Below are positions 1 to 7,070 of a stretch of 14,429 bases of DNA, piece by piece; within the stretch, counting starts at the first letter, position 1, and each line of letters begins with the position of its first letter. The stretch is from Mesolinea sp964536465. Lineage in GTDB: Bacteria > Chloroflexota > Anaerolineae > Anaerolineales > Anaerolineaceae. The notes below the pieces were generated by a model that worked only from the letters and a program-made list of their open reading frames with translations, was not told the DNA's origin and made no database searches. A program made the translations under genes and the position numbers. The stretch lies in contig CAZHXQ010000046.1 in NCBI GenBank assembly GCA_964536465.1, forward strand, positions 1 to 14,429. The letters run 5' to 3'.

Positions 1-31
1 ACTGGAGTTCAGACGTGTGCTCTTCCGATCT
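1..31. other. Illumina TruSeq read-2 adapter left on contig end
   Basis: The first 31 bases match the 3' 31 bases of the TruSeq read-2 adapter, beginning ACTGGAGTTCAGACG and ending CTCTTCCGATCT. They are not genomic. Read on the minus strand they add the spurious tail IGRAHV to the truncated protein at this end, a peptide known as an adapter artefact in protein databases. Genomic sequence starts at about position 32. Confidence 0.97.
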
Positions 32-299
32 CCAGGTTCACAGTTTTTGATTCTGTAACCCTGGCTGTCATATTAATATCTACTTCTGACGCTTCGGTCA
101 TGCTCAGTACCGTTCTGCGTGCATCTGCTTCAATTTGGCTTTTCAGAGGACAGCTTGGTGTCGTCAGAACGATGGAGAAACTGACTTTTCCGCCATCGAT
201 TTCGATATCTTCAATCATTTTTAAACTCACCAAGTCACGGCGTAAATCCGGATCCATGACGTGGCGAAGGGCATTTAGAACTTGTTCTTGGGTTATCAC
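32..299 (-). CDS. mrp: DUF59 domain of Mrp/ApbC-type Fe-S carrier ATPase, 3' truncated
   Basis: About 89 residues of a DUF59 (MIP18-like, FeS_assembly_P) domain are present, with the hallmarks DPDLRRDLVSLKMI (about 17-30) and LTTPSCPLK (about 46-54). The conserved Cys of the second motif is retained. In bacteria this domain is either a small stand-alone protein or the N-terminus of Mrp/ApbC, a P-loop ATPase that carries Fe-S clusters to apoproteins. The run ESKTV after the domain resembles the linker to the P-loop ATPase, so Mrp is preferred, but the ATPase part lies beyond the contig end. The start is GTG at 297-299, with AGGAGA (305-310) five bases upstream and its own promoter. The gene is separated from the large operon by 249 nt. 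It may serve the several [2Fe-2S] enzymes encoded upstream, but that is inference. The last residues encoded at 1-31 are adapter, not protein. Confidence 0.8.
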
Positions 300-304
300 T
301 GGTA

Positions 305-310
305 TCTCCT
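305..310 (-). promoter_or_regulatory. Ribosome binding site that selects the GTG start of mrp
   Basis: On the minus strand AGGAGA lies five bases before the GTG at 299. No ATG in the frame has a comparable site, so this decides the start. Confidence 0.65.
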
Positions 311-324
311 GTTTAGTTTCTTGT

Positions 325-344
325 CCTCATTCTAAGTTATGAGG
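325..344. promoter_or_regulatory. Inverted repeat over the -10 box (possible operator)
   Basis: Perfect 6-bp arms CCTCAT (325-330) and ATGAGG (339-344) with an 8-bp spacer. The repeat contains the -10 box of the mrp promoter, the position expected for a repressor site. The arms match no operator I can name. It could also be chance. Confidence 0.35.
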
Positions 345-357
345 CACTGATTTTCAA
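329..357 (-). promoter_or_regulatory. Sigma-70/sigma-A type promoter for mrp
   Basis: On the minus strand a -35 box TTGAAA (352-357) and a -10 box TAGAAT (329-334) are separated by exactly 17 bases. Initiation would fall near 320-323, giving a leader of only about 22 nt that contains the AGGAGA ribosome binding site. The promoter lies in the only sizeable intergenic region of the window and points to the truncated mrp gene, so that gene is probably transcribed independently of the operon. Not tested experimentally. Confidence 0.6.
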
Positions 358-421
358 GCAAAGTTACTCTCATTGGCGTCATTGTTGGCGCAAACCTCTC
401 AATATGCCGCTCGGTTTCTTT

Positions 422-441
422 GGTTTTAGTGCCACAAAACC
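422..441. repeat. Inverted repeat, 6-bp arms and 8-bp spacer
   Basis: GGTTTT (422-427) pairs with AAAACC (436-441) around an 8-base spacer. It has the same 6-8-6 geometry as the repeat at 325-344 but a different sequence, and lies about 65 bp upstream of the mrp -35 box. It may be a protein-binding site or part of the operon's 3' end. There is no T-tract on either side, so it is not a standard terminator. Confidence 0.35.
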
Positions 442-516
442 GTGCCTTGAATTTCGAGTGTGTCCTCAGACTTTGTTACTCTAAATGTCCCTGTCAGCAT
501 CCCTGGTTGGTCTGCA

Positions 517-535
517 TCCGTCCGGAAGAGACGGA
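517..535. repeat. Hairpin just downstream of mocA stop
   Basis: TCCGTC (517-522) and GACGGA (530-535) form a perfect 6-bp stem with a 7-base loop, starting about 14 bases past the mocA stop codon. The position suits a 3'-end hairpin that stabilises or terminates the operon mRNA, but on the minus strand it is followed by mixed sequence rather than a run of T. Intrinsic termination is therefore not supported. Confidence 0.35.
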
Positions 536-548
536 AATCAAGCTTCAA

Positions 549-1166
549 TCATTGTTTTTGGTCGACGCCAAATTGCGCGCGTAAACGCTGGTAATCCTCT
601 GGTGTGTCGATGTCTTCAGACATCCACTCGTCCAGCCATTGTAAGGTTGTATGAGGACAGGTGGAGATAATCTGACGGCCACCAATATCCCCCTCAAGCT
701 GGTCGAATCGATCAAAACAGGCTTCCGGGAAATAAACTGGGTTTCCACGCCTATCGTCAACCACAGGCACAATCACTTTGTTGGTGCGCAAACCTTCTTC
801 GACTATGCTGGTTACCAAATTCACCGACATCTGTGGTTGATCTGCCAGCAGAAACAAAGCCCCTCGCACCGGACTCCCGATCGCTCTCAGACCAGCCTTG
901 AGTGAGGTGCTCTGCCCCATTTCCCAATCGCGGTTGATCACCACCCCCACGCAATCGTCATCAATGGTTGCTCTGATCAGATCAGCATCAGAGCCTAACA
1001 CCACAACCAGCGGGTCCAGCCCCGAAAGCCTGGCTGTCTGTATAACCGTGTTTACCAGGTTTTTATCGCGCCATGGCAAAAGTTGCTTGATTCCACCAAA
1101 ACGGCGGGAACTGCCAGCTGCCAAAATGACACCCGCGACCCTGTTACCACTGAAAGCTCTATTCAT
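549..1166 (-). CDS. mocA: MocA-like molybdenum cofactor cytidylyltransferase
   Basis: A 205-residue MobA/MocA-type nucleotidyltransferase that joins a nucleotide to Mo-molybdopterin and releases pyrophosphate. Visible motifs are the nucleotide-binding loop LAAGSSRRFGG (about 15-25) followed by K27, the MGQSTSLKAGL stretch (about 83-93), the metal-site motif LADQP (about 107-111), RRGNPVYF (about 139-146) and DIDTPEDY (about 185-192). LAAGxSxR with ADQP is the MocA (CTP) style rather than the LAGGxxxR style of GTP-using MobA, which suits the cytosine-dinucleotide cofactor of xanthine-dehydrogenase-family enzymes. The ATG at 1164-1166 was chosen because the family begins about ten residues before the LAAG loop and because it overlaps the upstream stop by 8 nt (ATGAATAG). 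Extension upstream to 1226 would only read into the preceding gene. It is the last gene of the operon. Confidence 0.88.
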   Translation of the reverse strand: MNRAFSGNRVAGVILAAGSSRRFGGIKQLLPWRDKNLVNTVIQTARLSGLDPLVVVLGSDADLIRATIDDDCVGVVINRDWEMGQSTSLKAGLRAIGSPVRGALFLLADQPQMSVNLVTSIVEEGLRTNKVIVPVVDDRRGNPVYFPEACFDRFDQLEGDIGGRQIISTCPHTTLQWLDEWMSEDIDTPEDYQRLRAQFGVDQKQ

Positions 1167-3492
1167 AATCCCAGAAACCGACCTCGCGGGCAGGCAGTTT
1201 CCCCAGCCCCCGCAGGACTGTCTCATCGGTCAGGGGGAAGTGATTGAAACGCACACCGGTAGCCTGATAGACCGCCTCGAGCACGCCGGGCGCGAAGGGC
1301 AAATAAGGCCGCTCACCGGGCGCCCGCGCCCGCCCCGGCCCGAGCCGCGGGGCCCAACCCGAGCGCACACAACGCGCAGCCTCCGCGCACTCCCNNNNNN
1401 NNNNACCCACCCCCCGTGCCCCATAAGGACCGATCGGGTCAGCCAATTCCATGATCACACTGCGGACAGTATCCGGAATGTCCATAACAGTGGGAATCAG
1501 GTATCTTGAAAGTCGGTCGCTAATAACTTTGGCATCTTTCTTTTGCCAATTTTCAAGCAGCGTGTACCCGGCTGCCTGCACAACCGCGCCCTCAATTTGC
1601 CCTTCAACAAGCTGCGGATTAATCGCCTTGCCCACATCGTCAACACTGATAACTTCCCGAATGTGAACTGCGCCGCTGCGGGTATCGACATCGACCAGGA
1701 TCGCCTGCGCGACGTAACCATAAGTGAAATTGGGGAAGCAGTGCCCATCGATAGGATCCAAAACCGTTGTCTTGGGAGGACGGTAAACATAACTGCCAAG
1801 CGCCGGACGGTTGCCTTCAGCCCATTTTTCAAGGGCAGCTTTAGCAGCACCGATAATCGAGTTTCCTGCCATATGGGTCATCCTGGAAGCAGAAACGCTA
1901 CCCGCGTCCAAGGATGTGGCGGTGTCGGAGTAGACCGTTTGAATTTTGTGCAGTGGTAGTCCCAGAGCCTCAGCTGCCATTTGCGCAAAGACTGTATGCG
2001 CACCCTGCCCTACTTCTGCGCCAGCGTGATAAAGTTTTGCGACTTCGATTTGCTGGTCACCTTCAAGAATAATGGTTGCGCCACAGTTTTCCGGCGCACC
2101 GTAAGAAAATCCCGCATTTTTGTATCCGCAAACCAAACTCCAGCCAGACTTAACGTGCATGTCAGTGGAAGCAGGCAGGGCAGGTCGCTTCCAACCAGCT
2201 TCAGTTTTCCTCCAGCCGGCTTCAAGCGCGCAGCGCTGGGTCACCTCGCGGATGGTCACGCCTTCGGGCAAGGTCGACCCCATTGAGATCATCGATCCCT
2301 CTTTGAAAAGGTTTTTCATGCGGAATTCTACCGGATCCATTCCAAGCGCGGCTGCCAGTTTGTCGACTTGCATCTCCGCCATGAAGGCTGCCTGCGGACC
2401 GCCAAAACCGCGGAATGCTCCCGCCGGGATATCGTTGGTGTAAACCGCATAGGCATCCGTGGAAACATTAGGTATTTCGTAGGGTCCGGTAGCCAGTAGA
2501 GTCGCGTTTCCGAGGACTTTGTTGGAAGTAAACCAGTAAGCCCCACCGTTTGCCCAGATCTCACACCTGGCTGCCAGGATTTTGCCCTCCCTGGTAGCCC
2601 CCCACTTTGCTTTCATGCTGTAGGCATGCCTTTTGCAATGCCCAATTATGGACTCTTCGCGCGACCAGACAATTTTCACCGGTCGGTCGATGCCTTTTTC
2701 ATGCAACCGCATTGCAGCCAACCCCAGGATGATCTGGACCGACATGTCTTCCCGACCGCCAAAAGCGCCGCCAATGGCCGGATAAATGACGCGGATTTTC
2801 TCAGAAGGCAGTCCGAGAGCGTGCGCGGTTTGGGACTGGTCTTTATGAGCCCATTGTCCGGCCACAACGATCGTGATCCGCTCCTCATCGTCTACGTAAG
2901 CCACACCAGCTTCAGGCTGCAGATAGGCGTGCTCCTGCACGGGGGTCTGGTATTCACCTTCCACGATCACATCACAGGCCTCAAACGCGGCTTCAGCGTT
3001 GCCAAACCTGACCACATTGTGGCAGAAAATATTCGAGTCTCTATCAGGGTGCAGTATGGGCGCGCCTTCCTTTATCGCCTCACCAATCGTTTTTACCACG
3101 GGAAGGTCCAGGTACTCCACTTTTATGAGGGAACGCGCTTTTTCAGCGATTTCTTCGCTCTCAGCGATGATCAGGGCGACCTGGTCGCCTTCAAACCGGA
3201 CGACCTCAGCGCCTTCCTTGTCTGATCCTGGTCCGCTCAAAACCGGCTGGTCATAAGTGGAAAGTCCAAATTCATTTACCGGTACATCCTTGGCGGTCAG
3301 GATCAAAACAACCCCATCCAGAGCTTCAGCTTCTGAGGTGTCGATCGAGAGAATCCTGGCATGTACCTTTCCAGAGAATAAAACTTTCATCACCAGCTCA
3401 TCGCTAAAAGTGAAGTCGCCCGGGTATTTTGCCTTTCCGGTTACTTTCGCCTGAGCATCAATGCGGTTGGTTGATTTCCCGAATTGGCTCAT
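1159..3492 (-). CDS. Molybdopterin-binding subunit of xanthine-dehydrogenase-family hydroxylase (interrupted by assembly gap)
   Basis: This is the large Moco subunit, with the hammerhead domain at about 17-125 and Moco-binding domains at about 150-695 and 726-765. Motifs are QEHAYLQPE (186-194), IGGAFGGRE (240-248), AFRGFGGPQ (359-367), EVGQGAHT (493-500) and GARGVG (691-696). By recalled alignment to bovine xanthine dehydrogenase, E187 corresponds to E802, R361 to R880, Q496 to Q1040 and E727 to the catalytic E1261, a purine-hydroxylase-like set. The 777-residue reading contains four X and 25 residues (697-725) unlike the family, inserted between GVG and GERPYLPF. Without them the protein is about 747 residues and reads GVGERPYLPF, as expected. 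The start is ATG at 3490-3492, overlapping the previous stop (ATGA), with GGAGGTGA just upstream. Together with the FAD/Fe-S gene before it, it forms the second hydroxylase. The substrate is not determined: xanthine or hypoxanthine is plausible, other N-heterocycles are possible. Confidence 0.9.
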   Translation of the reverse strand: MSQFGKSTNRIDAQAKVTGKAKYPGDFTFSDELVMKVLFSGKVHARILSIDTSEAEALDGVVLILTAKDVPVNEFGLSTYDQPVLSGPGSDKEGAEVVRFEGDQVALIIAESEEIAEKARSLIKVEYLDLPVVKTIGEAIKEGAPILHPDRDSNIFCHNVVRFGNAEAAFEACDVIVEGEYQTPVQEHAYLQPEAGVAYVDDEERITIVVAGQWAHKDQSQTAHALGLPSEKIRVIYPAIGGAFGGREDMSVQIILGLAAMRLHEKGIDRPVKIVWSREESIIGHCKRHAYSMKAKWGATREGKILAARCEIWANGGAYWFTSNKVLGNATLLATGPYEIPNVSTDAYAVYTNDIPAGAFRGFGGPQAAFMAEMQVDKLAAALGMDPVEFRMKNLFKEGSMISMGSTLPEGVTIREVTQRCALEAGWRKTEAGWKRPALPASTDMHVKSGWSLVCGYKNAGFSYGAPENCGATIILEGDQQIEVAKLYHAGAEVGQGAHTVFAQMAAEALGLPLHKIQTVYSDTATSLDAGSVSASRMTHMAGNSIIGAAKAALEKWAEGNRPALGSYVYRPPKTTVLDPIDGHCFPNFTYGYVAQAILVDVDTRSGAVHIREVISVDDVGKAINPQLVEGQIEGAVVQAAGYTLLENWQKKDAKVISDRLSRYLIPTVMDIPDTVRSVIMELADPIGPYGARGVGXXXXECAEAARCVRSGWAPRLGPGRARAPGERPYLPFAPGVLEAVYQATGVRFNHFPLTDETVLRGLGKLPAREVGFWDYE
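1318..1404. other. Scaffold gap (10 N) with spurious GC-rich flank
   Basis: Ten N occupy 1395-1404. The 77 bases to their left (1318-1394) are about 84% GC, far above the surroundings, and encode residues with no family similarity. Coding sequence typical of the family ends at the GVG codons (1405-1413) and resumes at GERPYLPF (to 1317). The glycine codon GGT occurs on both sides (1405-1407 and 1315-1317), so the true sequence probably joins there. The segment looks like low-quality contig-end sequence or a false insertion of about 87-90 nt, not a natural insertion. Confidence 0.85.
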
Positions 3493-4901
3493 TTTTCACC
3501 TCCGCCATTTTGACAGGCGGCTTCAATCGCCTGAACGATCTTGTAATAGCCGGTGCAGCGGCACAGGTTGCCAGAGATGCCCTCTTTAATTTCATCATGT
3601 GAGGGCTGGGGGATCTCTTCGAGCAATTTGGCGGCTGCCATCACAAACCCGGGCGTGCAGTAGCCACACTGCACCGCTCCGTGGTTGATGAACTCTTCCT
3701 GGACGGGATGAAGACCGCCCTCTTCGGTTAGTCCTTCAATGGTGGTGATGCTGGCAAGATGCGCCCGCGGCGCCGGCACAAGACAACTGACCACTGCCTT
3801 GCCATCCAGATAAAGGGTGCAGGCCCCGCACTCGCCTTCTTCACAGCCAGATTTCGTACCGGTGTAACCTACACGCTCCCGCACAAAATCCAGCAGGCTT
3901 CCTTTGAATTCTCCGCTGAATTCGAGAGGGACTTCATTGATGGTGGTTTCGATATGTTTCTGATCCCACTCTCCATTGGGGACGGCTTGCCACTTTGCAC
4001 CATGGCTCAAGGTCACTGGGCACAGGGGAACTTTCTGCTCCAGTTTGTTTGCCAGAATTTCAAGCAGAGCGTCCTCGACCAGGACCTGCATCATGTAACT
4101 ACGATAGTCCGCGCCACCCCGCAGATCATCAATCGGTCGGGTATCGCCGGCTGCCAGCTCGGAGGCGCGTTTGGCAACTTCAGGGCTGAGATGCTTGCCT
4201 TTGAGAAAGCTTTCCGCAGCGGGTGAATGGATGATGGTTGGTGCAACTGAGCCCATCGTTACGATGGCATCATCGATCCTGCCATCCTGCAGATCGAGGA
4301 TTACGCAGCAATTCAAGACCGCGATAGCATGAATTTTTCGAAGCGCTTGTTTGATAAAACTGCCCTTTTGATTTGCCTTCAATGGTTTGAAAACAATCTC
4401 ACGTACCAGTTCATCGGGCTGCATGACCGTTTTGCGCACCCCCAAATAAAATTCGTTCAGCCGTACCATTCTTTCCCCTCTGGCTGATACTAGAACCAGA
4501 CTGGCATCCATCGCTATCAGGGGCGTGATTGTGTCATTCGCCGGCGAGGCAGTGACCAAATTGCCTACAACAGTCGCCCGGTTGCGCAGTTGGGGGGTTG
4601 AGACCCTGTGACAAGTCTGATGCAGCGGGGACGCCAGTTCACGCAGCAGGTCTGATTTCAGGACATCATTTGGGGTCACCATGGCCTGGATATGAATTAA
4701 ACCTTCCTGGTCCTGGTAGATAGCATCAATGTCCCTCACCCTGGAGATATCGATCAGATTTTCTAACTGGGGCCATTTTTTATCGCGCAGTTCAACCATC
4801 AGATCCGTCCCTCCCGCGATAATTTTTGTCTGCCCGTTTTTTTTGCTCAGAAGGTCAACCACCTGGTCTACCGTCTCTGGCATATGATAATTTTTCCACA
4901 T
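3489..4901 (-). CDS. Fused FAD-binding and [2Fe-2S] subunit of molybdenum hydroxylase
   Basis: A 470-residue protein that passes electrons from the Moco subunit through two [2Fe-2S] clusters to FAD. Residues 1-285 form an FAD-binding (PCMH-like, CO-dehydrogenase flavoprotein) domain, with IIAGGTDL (27-34) and ATVVGNLVTASP (109-120) as nucleotide-binding loops. After a linker of about 40 residues, 320-465 form a complete two-cluster domain: plant-type cluster Cys 353, 358, 361 and 373, and helical-domain cluster Cys 412, 415, 447 and 449 (CGYC and CRC). The FAD-then-FeS order is the reverse of the FeS-FAD-Moco order of animal xanthine dehydrogenase and the FeS-FAD order of many bacterial XdhA proteins. 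The start is ATG at 4899-4901, chosen for a strong AGGAGG (4907-4912) five bases upstream. A longer reading to 4940 would enter xdhC. The stop overlaps the next start as ATGA, so the subunits are probably translationally coupled. Confidence 0.92.
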   Translation of the reverse strand: MWKNYHMPETVDQVVDLLSKKNGQTKIIAGGTDLMVELRDKKWPQLENLIDISRVRDIDAIYQDQEGLIHIQAMVTPNDVLKSDLLRELASPLHQTCHRVSTPQLRNRATVVGNLVTASPANDTITPLIAMDASLVLVSARGERMVRLNEFYLGVRKTVMQPDELVREIVFKPLKANQKGSFIKQALRKIHAIAVLNCCVILDLQDGRIDDAIVTMGSVAPTIIHSPAAESFLKGKHLSPEVAKRASELAAGDTRPIDDLRGGADYRSYMMQVLVEDALLEILANKLEQKVPLCPVTLSHGAKWQAVPNGEWDQKHIETTINEVPLEFSGEFKGSLLDFVRERVGYTGTKSGCEEGECGACTLYLDGKAVVSCLVPAPRAHLASITTIEGLTEEGGLHPVQEEFINHGAVQCGYCTPGFVMAAAKLLEEIPQPSHDEIKEGISGNLCRCTGYYKIVQAIEAACQNGGGEK

Positions 4902-4923
4902 ACCTTCCTCCTGGAAGTCAGTT

Positions 4924-5691
4924 TTAGCGGTTCCGAACACTGATCAGTTCAGCCAGGATGCTGACAGCGATCTCGTCAGGTGTTTCCGCTCCGATAGCTA
5001 AACCGATGGGCGATTTGATTTGCTCAAGTTTTTCGCTGGCAATTCCCTTTTCGAGAAGCGCGTTCCGGGTAGCTTCCCAGCGCTTACGTGAGCCAATCAG
5101 CCCGATGTAGGCTGGTGTATATTCCAGGATGGCTGGCAATCCGGCAGCATCGACGTCACTGCCGCGGGTCAAGCCCACGACATAGACCTGCTCATCGATT
5201 TCGAGATGCAGTGGGATTTCTTCCATGGGGATTGGTAAAAACTCAACTTCACCAGAGATCTCTTCACTGCTACACAGTTCAACTCTGTCATCCGAAACAA
5301 TCACTCTGAAGTCGAGAAACTGGGCAAATTTGGCTACAGAGCGACCGACGTGACCGGCACCCAAAATCAGCAACACCGGGCGAACGGACTGGGGTTCGAT
5401 ATAAACCGTTACATCGCCGCCGCAGACGCCGACCGCTTCTTTTTCAGTAGAATCAAGCGTGTAGTGCAGTATCTCTGGTTTGCCGGTCTTGAGTGTGCGC
5501 AGAGCAGCGGTTAAGGTCTCGTTTTCGACCTGCCCGCCACCAACCGATCCGTAAGTGCTGCCATCGGCATAGACCAGCATTTTACTGCCAGCGTGACGAG
5601 GGACCGCCCCTTGGGTTTCAATTACCACGCACAAGCAGACTGCCTGCCCTGTCTTTTTCGCAGTTGCAAGTTTTTCGAAAATATCGTTCAT
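4924..5691 (-). CDS. xdhC: XdhC/CoxI-family molybdenum cofactor maturation protein
   Basis: A 255-residue protein of the XdhC family, which in characterised members binds the Mo cofactor, helps its sulfuration and inserts it into xanthine-dehydrogenase-type enzymes. It has an N-terminal XdhC/CoxI domain with GSVGGGQVE (48-56) and VCGGDVTVYIEP (89-100, holding the conserved Cys90), then a Rossmann domain with LILGAGHVGRS (108-118) and the closing IGLIGSRKRW (196-205) and AETPDEIAVSI (235-245). Length is typical. The start ATG at 5689-5691 shares one base with the upstream stop (TGATG). It lies 22 nt before the FAD/FeS gene. As the only maturation factor of its type here, it may serve both hydroxylases or only the one that follows. 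The FLDF and C90 neighbourhoods show no obvious damage. Confidence 0.92.
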   Translation of the reverse strand: MNDIFEKLATAKKTGQAVCLCVVIETQGAVPRHAGSKMLVYADGSTYGSVGGGQVENETLTAALRTLKTGKPEILHYTLDSTEKEAVGVCGGDVTVYIEPQSVRPVLLILGAGHVGRSVAKFAQFLDFRVIVSDDRVELCSSEEISGEVEFLPIPMEEIPLHLEIDEQVYVVGLTRGSDVDAAGLPAILEYTPAYIGLIGSRKRWEATRNALLEKGIASEKLEQIKSPIGLAIGAETPDEIAVSILAELISVRNR

Positions 5692-7064
5692 CAGACCTCA
5701 ATCAATGACAGAATTATCGGCAGCAGTTGTTTCTTGCGGGATACGACGCCCGCTGCCAATTCGGTGCCGTCAGGAAGCGGTTCGTATGGTAATTCTTCTA
5801 ATGCTGGAGGTGGGTCAACGAAGATTAATCGGCTTGAACCTTCAACCACATCAGTAACCATCAGACCGGTAAAATCAAGCCCATTTTCTTTTTTCAGACC
5901 TTCCAGTGCATGTCTTAATGAGTCTACATAATCACCGATCTGGTATAAATCCGTGGTTTCCACCTGGGCAATCGCAAATTTATAACCACCGTGTTCATAC
6001 ATCTTCATATCTGAGCGGACGACCGCGTCCGGATCTTGTGACAAAAGACCGGCTCCGGCGTGAAGGATTCGTTCACCCCAACTTTGGACGTTCTCATTTT
6101 CGAGTGGAGAGCCAGGAACAAAAGCCCAGCGTGCCAGAACATTGGCTATGGCTTTGTCTCTCATGGTGGTTGTGGGCGAGGTCAGGATCAGGGTATCTGA
6201 AAGCAGCCCCGCCAATAAAAGCCCGGCGATATTGGGCGGCGCGCTCAGACCTGCTTCAGCAATTTGCTCAGAGACAAGGGTCGAGGTGCTGCCGACGATA
6301 TCCACGGTGAATTTAATCGGATTGTTTGTTGACTGATTGCCAAGACGGTGATGATCGAGAATTTCAAGCAGCTCACTTTCTTCCAGTGAGGCAATTGACT
6401 GCTGCGGTTCGTTGTGATCGACCAGGATTACCTTAATGCGGGGTGGGTTGACAATATCACGCTGCCGGCTGATTCCAAGATATCGATTGTTTTCATCTAC
6501 AACCCAGTATTCATTGAATTCTTGTCTGAGTAAGCGGTTAATCACGTCTTTGATGCGGGTTTGGGGTTGGAATTTGGGAATATTCCTTGTGGCTGCCTCC
6601 CGACACTGGATGTCCAGCAGTTCTGAGATGGTCATATCCTTGAAACGGGGGTGAGGACCGATAATTTTCCGCAGAAAATCAAAAATACTGCCGCCGGTAA
6701 CCATGCCATAAGGCGTCCCGTCCGCGTTTACCACCGGAGCGATGCCGCCCGTACGGGATAGGATCGTCCAGGCTTCGTTGAGTGATTTCTCAGGCGTGAC
6801 CACATCCAGACGACGCATTACCGATTCAAACCTGGGGCTGGCATCCGTCATGAGCAGGGGGGGTTCGATTTCAAGCGTCTTCAACACGAAAGAAGTCTGC
6901 ATATTAATCGCACCCGCTCGGGTGGGCACAGTTGGTTCTCCGTCTCGCTCTGCCAACAGCCAGGCATATCCGATGGCAGAGGCAATCGAATCAGTGTCGG
7001 GGTTGATGTGCCCGGTCACATAAATATTGTCTGAAGACTTTCGCTGATAAATTCCCTTTTCCAT
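5691..7064 (-). CDS. ppaC: CBS-domain manganese-dependent inorganic pyrophosphatase (family II, DHH/DHHA2)
   Basis: A 457-residue cytoplasmic enzyme that hydrolyses pyrophosphate to two phosphates. DHH-domain motifs are GHINPDTDS (18-26; H19, D23 and D25 as metal ligands), VDHNE (215-219) and the eponymous DHHR (237-240). LLSDT and SPTTT (287-300) follow. The C-terminal DHHA2 domain ends with SRKKQ (442-446), the substrate-binding signature of family II PPases. Between about 75 and 207 two CBS domains are inserted, as in CBS-PPases that are inhibited by AMP/ADP and stimulated by ATP or diadenosine polyphosphates. The insert is too short to include the DRTGG domain of clostridial relatives. 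The ATG at 7062-7064 has GAGGTGAG immediately before it, six nt after the upstream stop. Its place between the two hydroxylase gene sets, with CofC and MocA (both PPi producers) in the same operon, suggests removal of PPi formed in cofactor assembly. Confidence 0.93.
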   Translation of the reverse strand: MEKGIYQRKSSDNIYVTGHINPDTDSIASAIGYAWLLAERDGEPTVPTRAGAINMQTSFVLKTLEIEPPLLMTDASPRFESVMRRLDVVTPEKSLNEAWTILSRTGGIAPVVNADGTPYGMVTGGSIFDFLRKIIGPHPRFKDMTISELLDIQCREAATRNIPKFQPQTRIKDVINRLLRQEFNEYWVVDENNRYLGISRQRDIVNPPRIKVILVDHNEPQQSIASLEESELLEILDHHRLGNQSTNNPIKFTVDIVGSTSTLVSEQIAEAGLSAPPNIAGLLLAGLLSDTLILTSPTTTMRDKAIANVLARWAFVPGSPLENENVQSWGERILHAGAGLLSQDPDAVVRSDMKMYEHGGYKFAIAQVETTDLYQIGDYVDSLRHALEGLKKENGLDFTGLMVTDVVEGSSRLIFVDPPPALEELPYEPLPDGTELAAGVVSRKKQLLPIILSLIEV

Positions 7065-7070
7065 CTCACC

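Larger units (their letters stand above)
300..548. other. 249-nt intergenic region between mocA and mrp
   Basis: This is the only long gene-free stretch. It holds the mrp ribosome binding site and promoter (305-357) and three short perfect inverted repeats, at 325-344, 422-441 and 517-535. None is followed by a T-tract in the operon's direction, so I see no convincing intrinsic terminator for the long operon. Between about 360 and 420 I see no further structure. No tRNA, riboswitch or small ORF was recognised. Confidence 0.7.

Noticed and set aside
300..548. Riboswitch (for example a molybdenum-cofactor type) or CRISPR repeats
   Set aside because: The mrp leader after the predicted start is only about 22 nt, no multi-stem fold or conserved core was seen, and there are no regularly spaced repeats.
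1167..1226. Twenty-residue N-terminal extension of mocA
   Set aside because: The extension is an alternate frame of the Moco subunit's end. The family begins near MNRAF, whose ATG overlaps the upstream stop as expected for coupling.
1318..1394. GC-rich segment considered as a foreign insertion or small repeat element
   Set aside because: It directly abuts an N gap, interrupts an invariant catalytic motif, and has no terminal repeats or target duplication beyond the shared GGT codon. Assembly error is the simpler explanation.
898..1509. Plus-strand open frame spanning the N gap
   Set aside because: It is antisense to mocA and the Moco subunit and crosses unknown and doubtful sequence. Its openness is partly produced by the GC-rich artefact.
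3118..3160. DNA similarity between about 3118-3160 and 9049-9090
   Set aside because: Both encode the same conserved segment (SLIKVEY region) of the two paralogous Moco domains. This is protein-family conservation, not a mobile or recombination repeat.
2626..3225. Open frame of 199 codons on the plus strand
   Set aside because: It lies wholly antisense to the well-supported Moco subunit gene, shows no recognisable domain or ribosome binding site, and has the composition of an antisense shadow.
4902..4940. Thirteen-residue N-terminal extension of the FAD/FeS subunit
   Set aside because: It would overlap the end of xdhC and bypasses the strong AGGAGG placed five bases before the ATG at 4901. 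The family N-terminus fits the shorter start.
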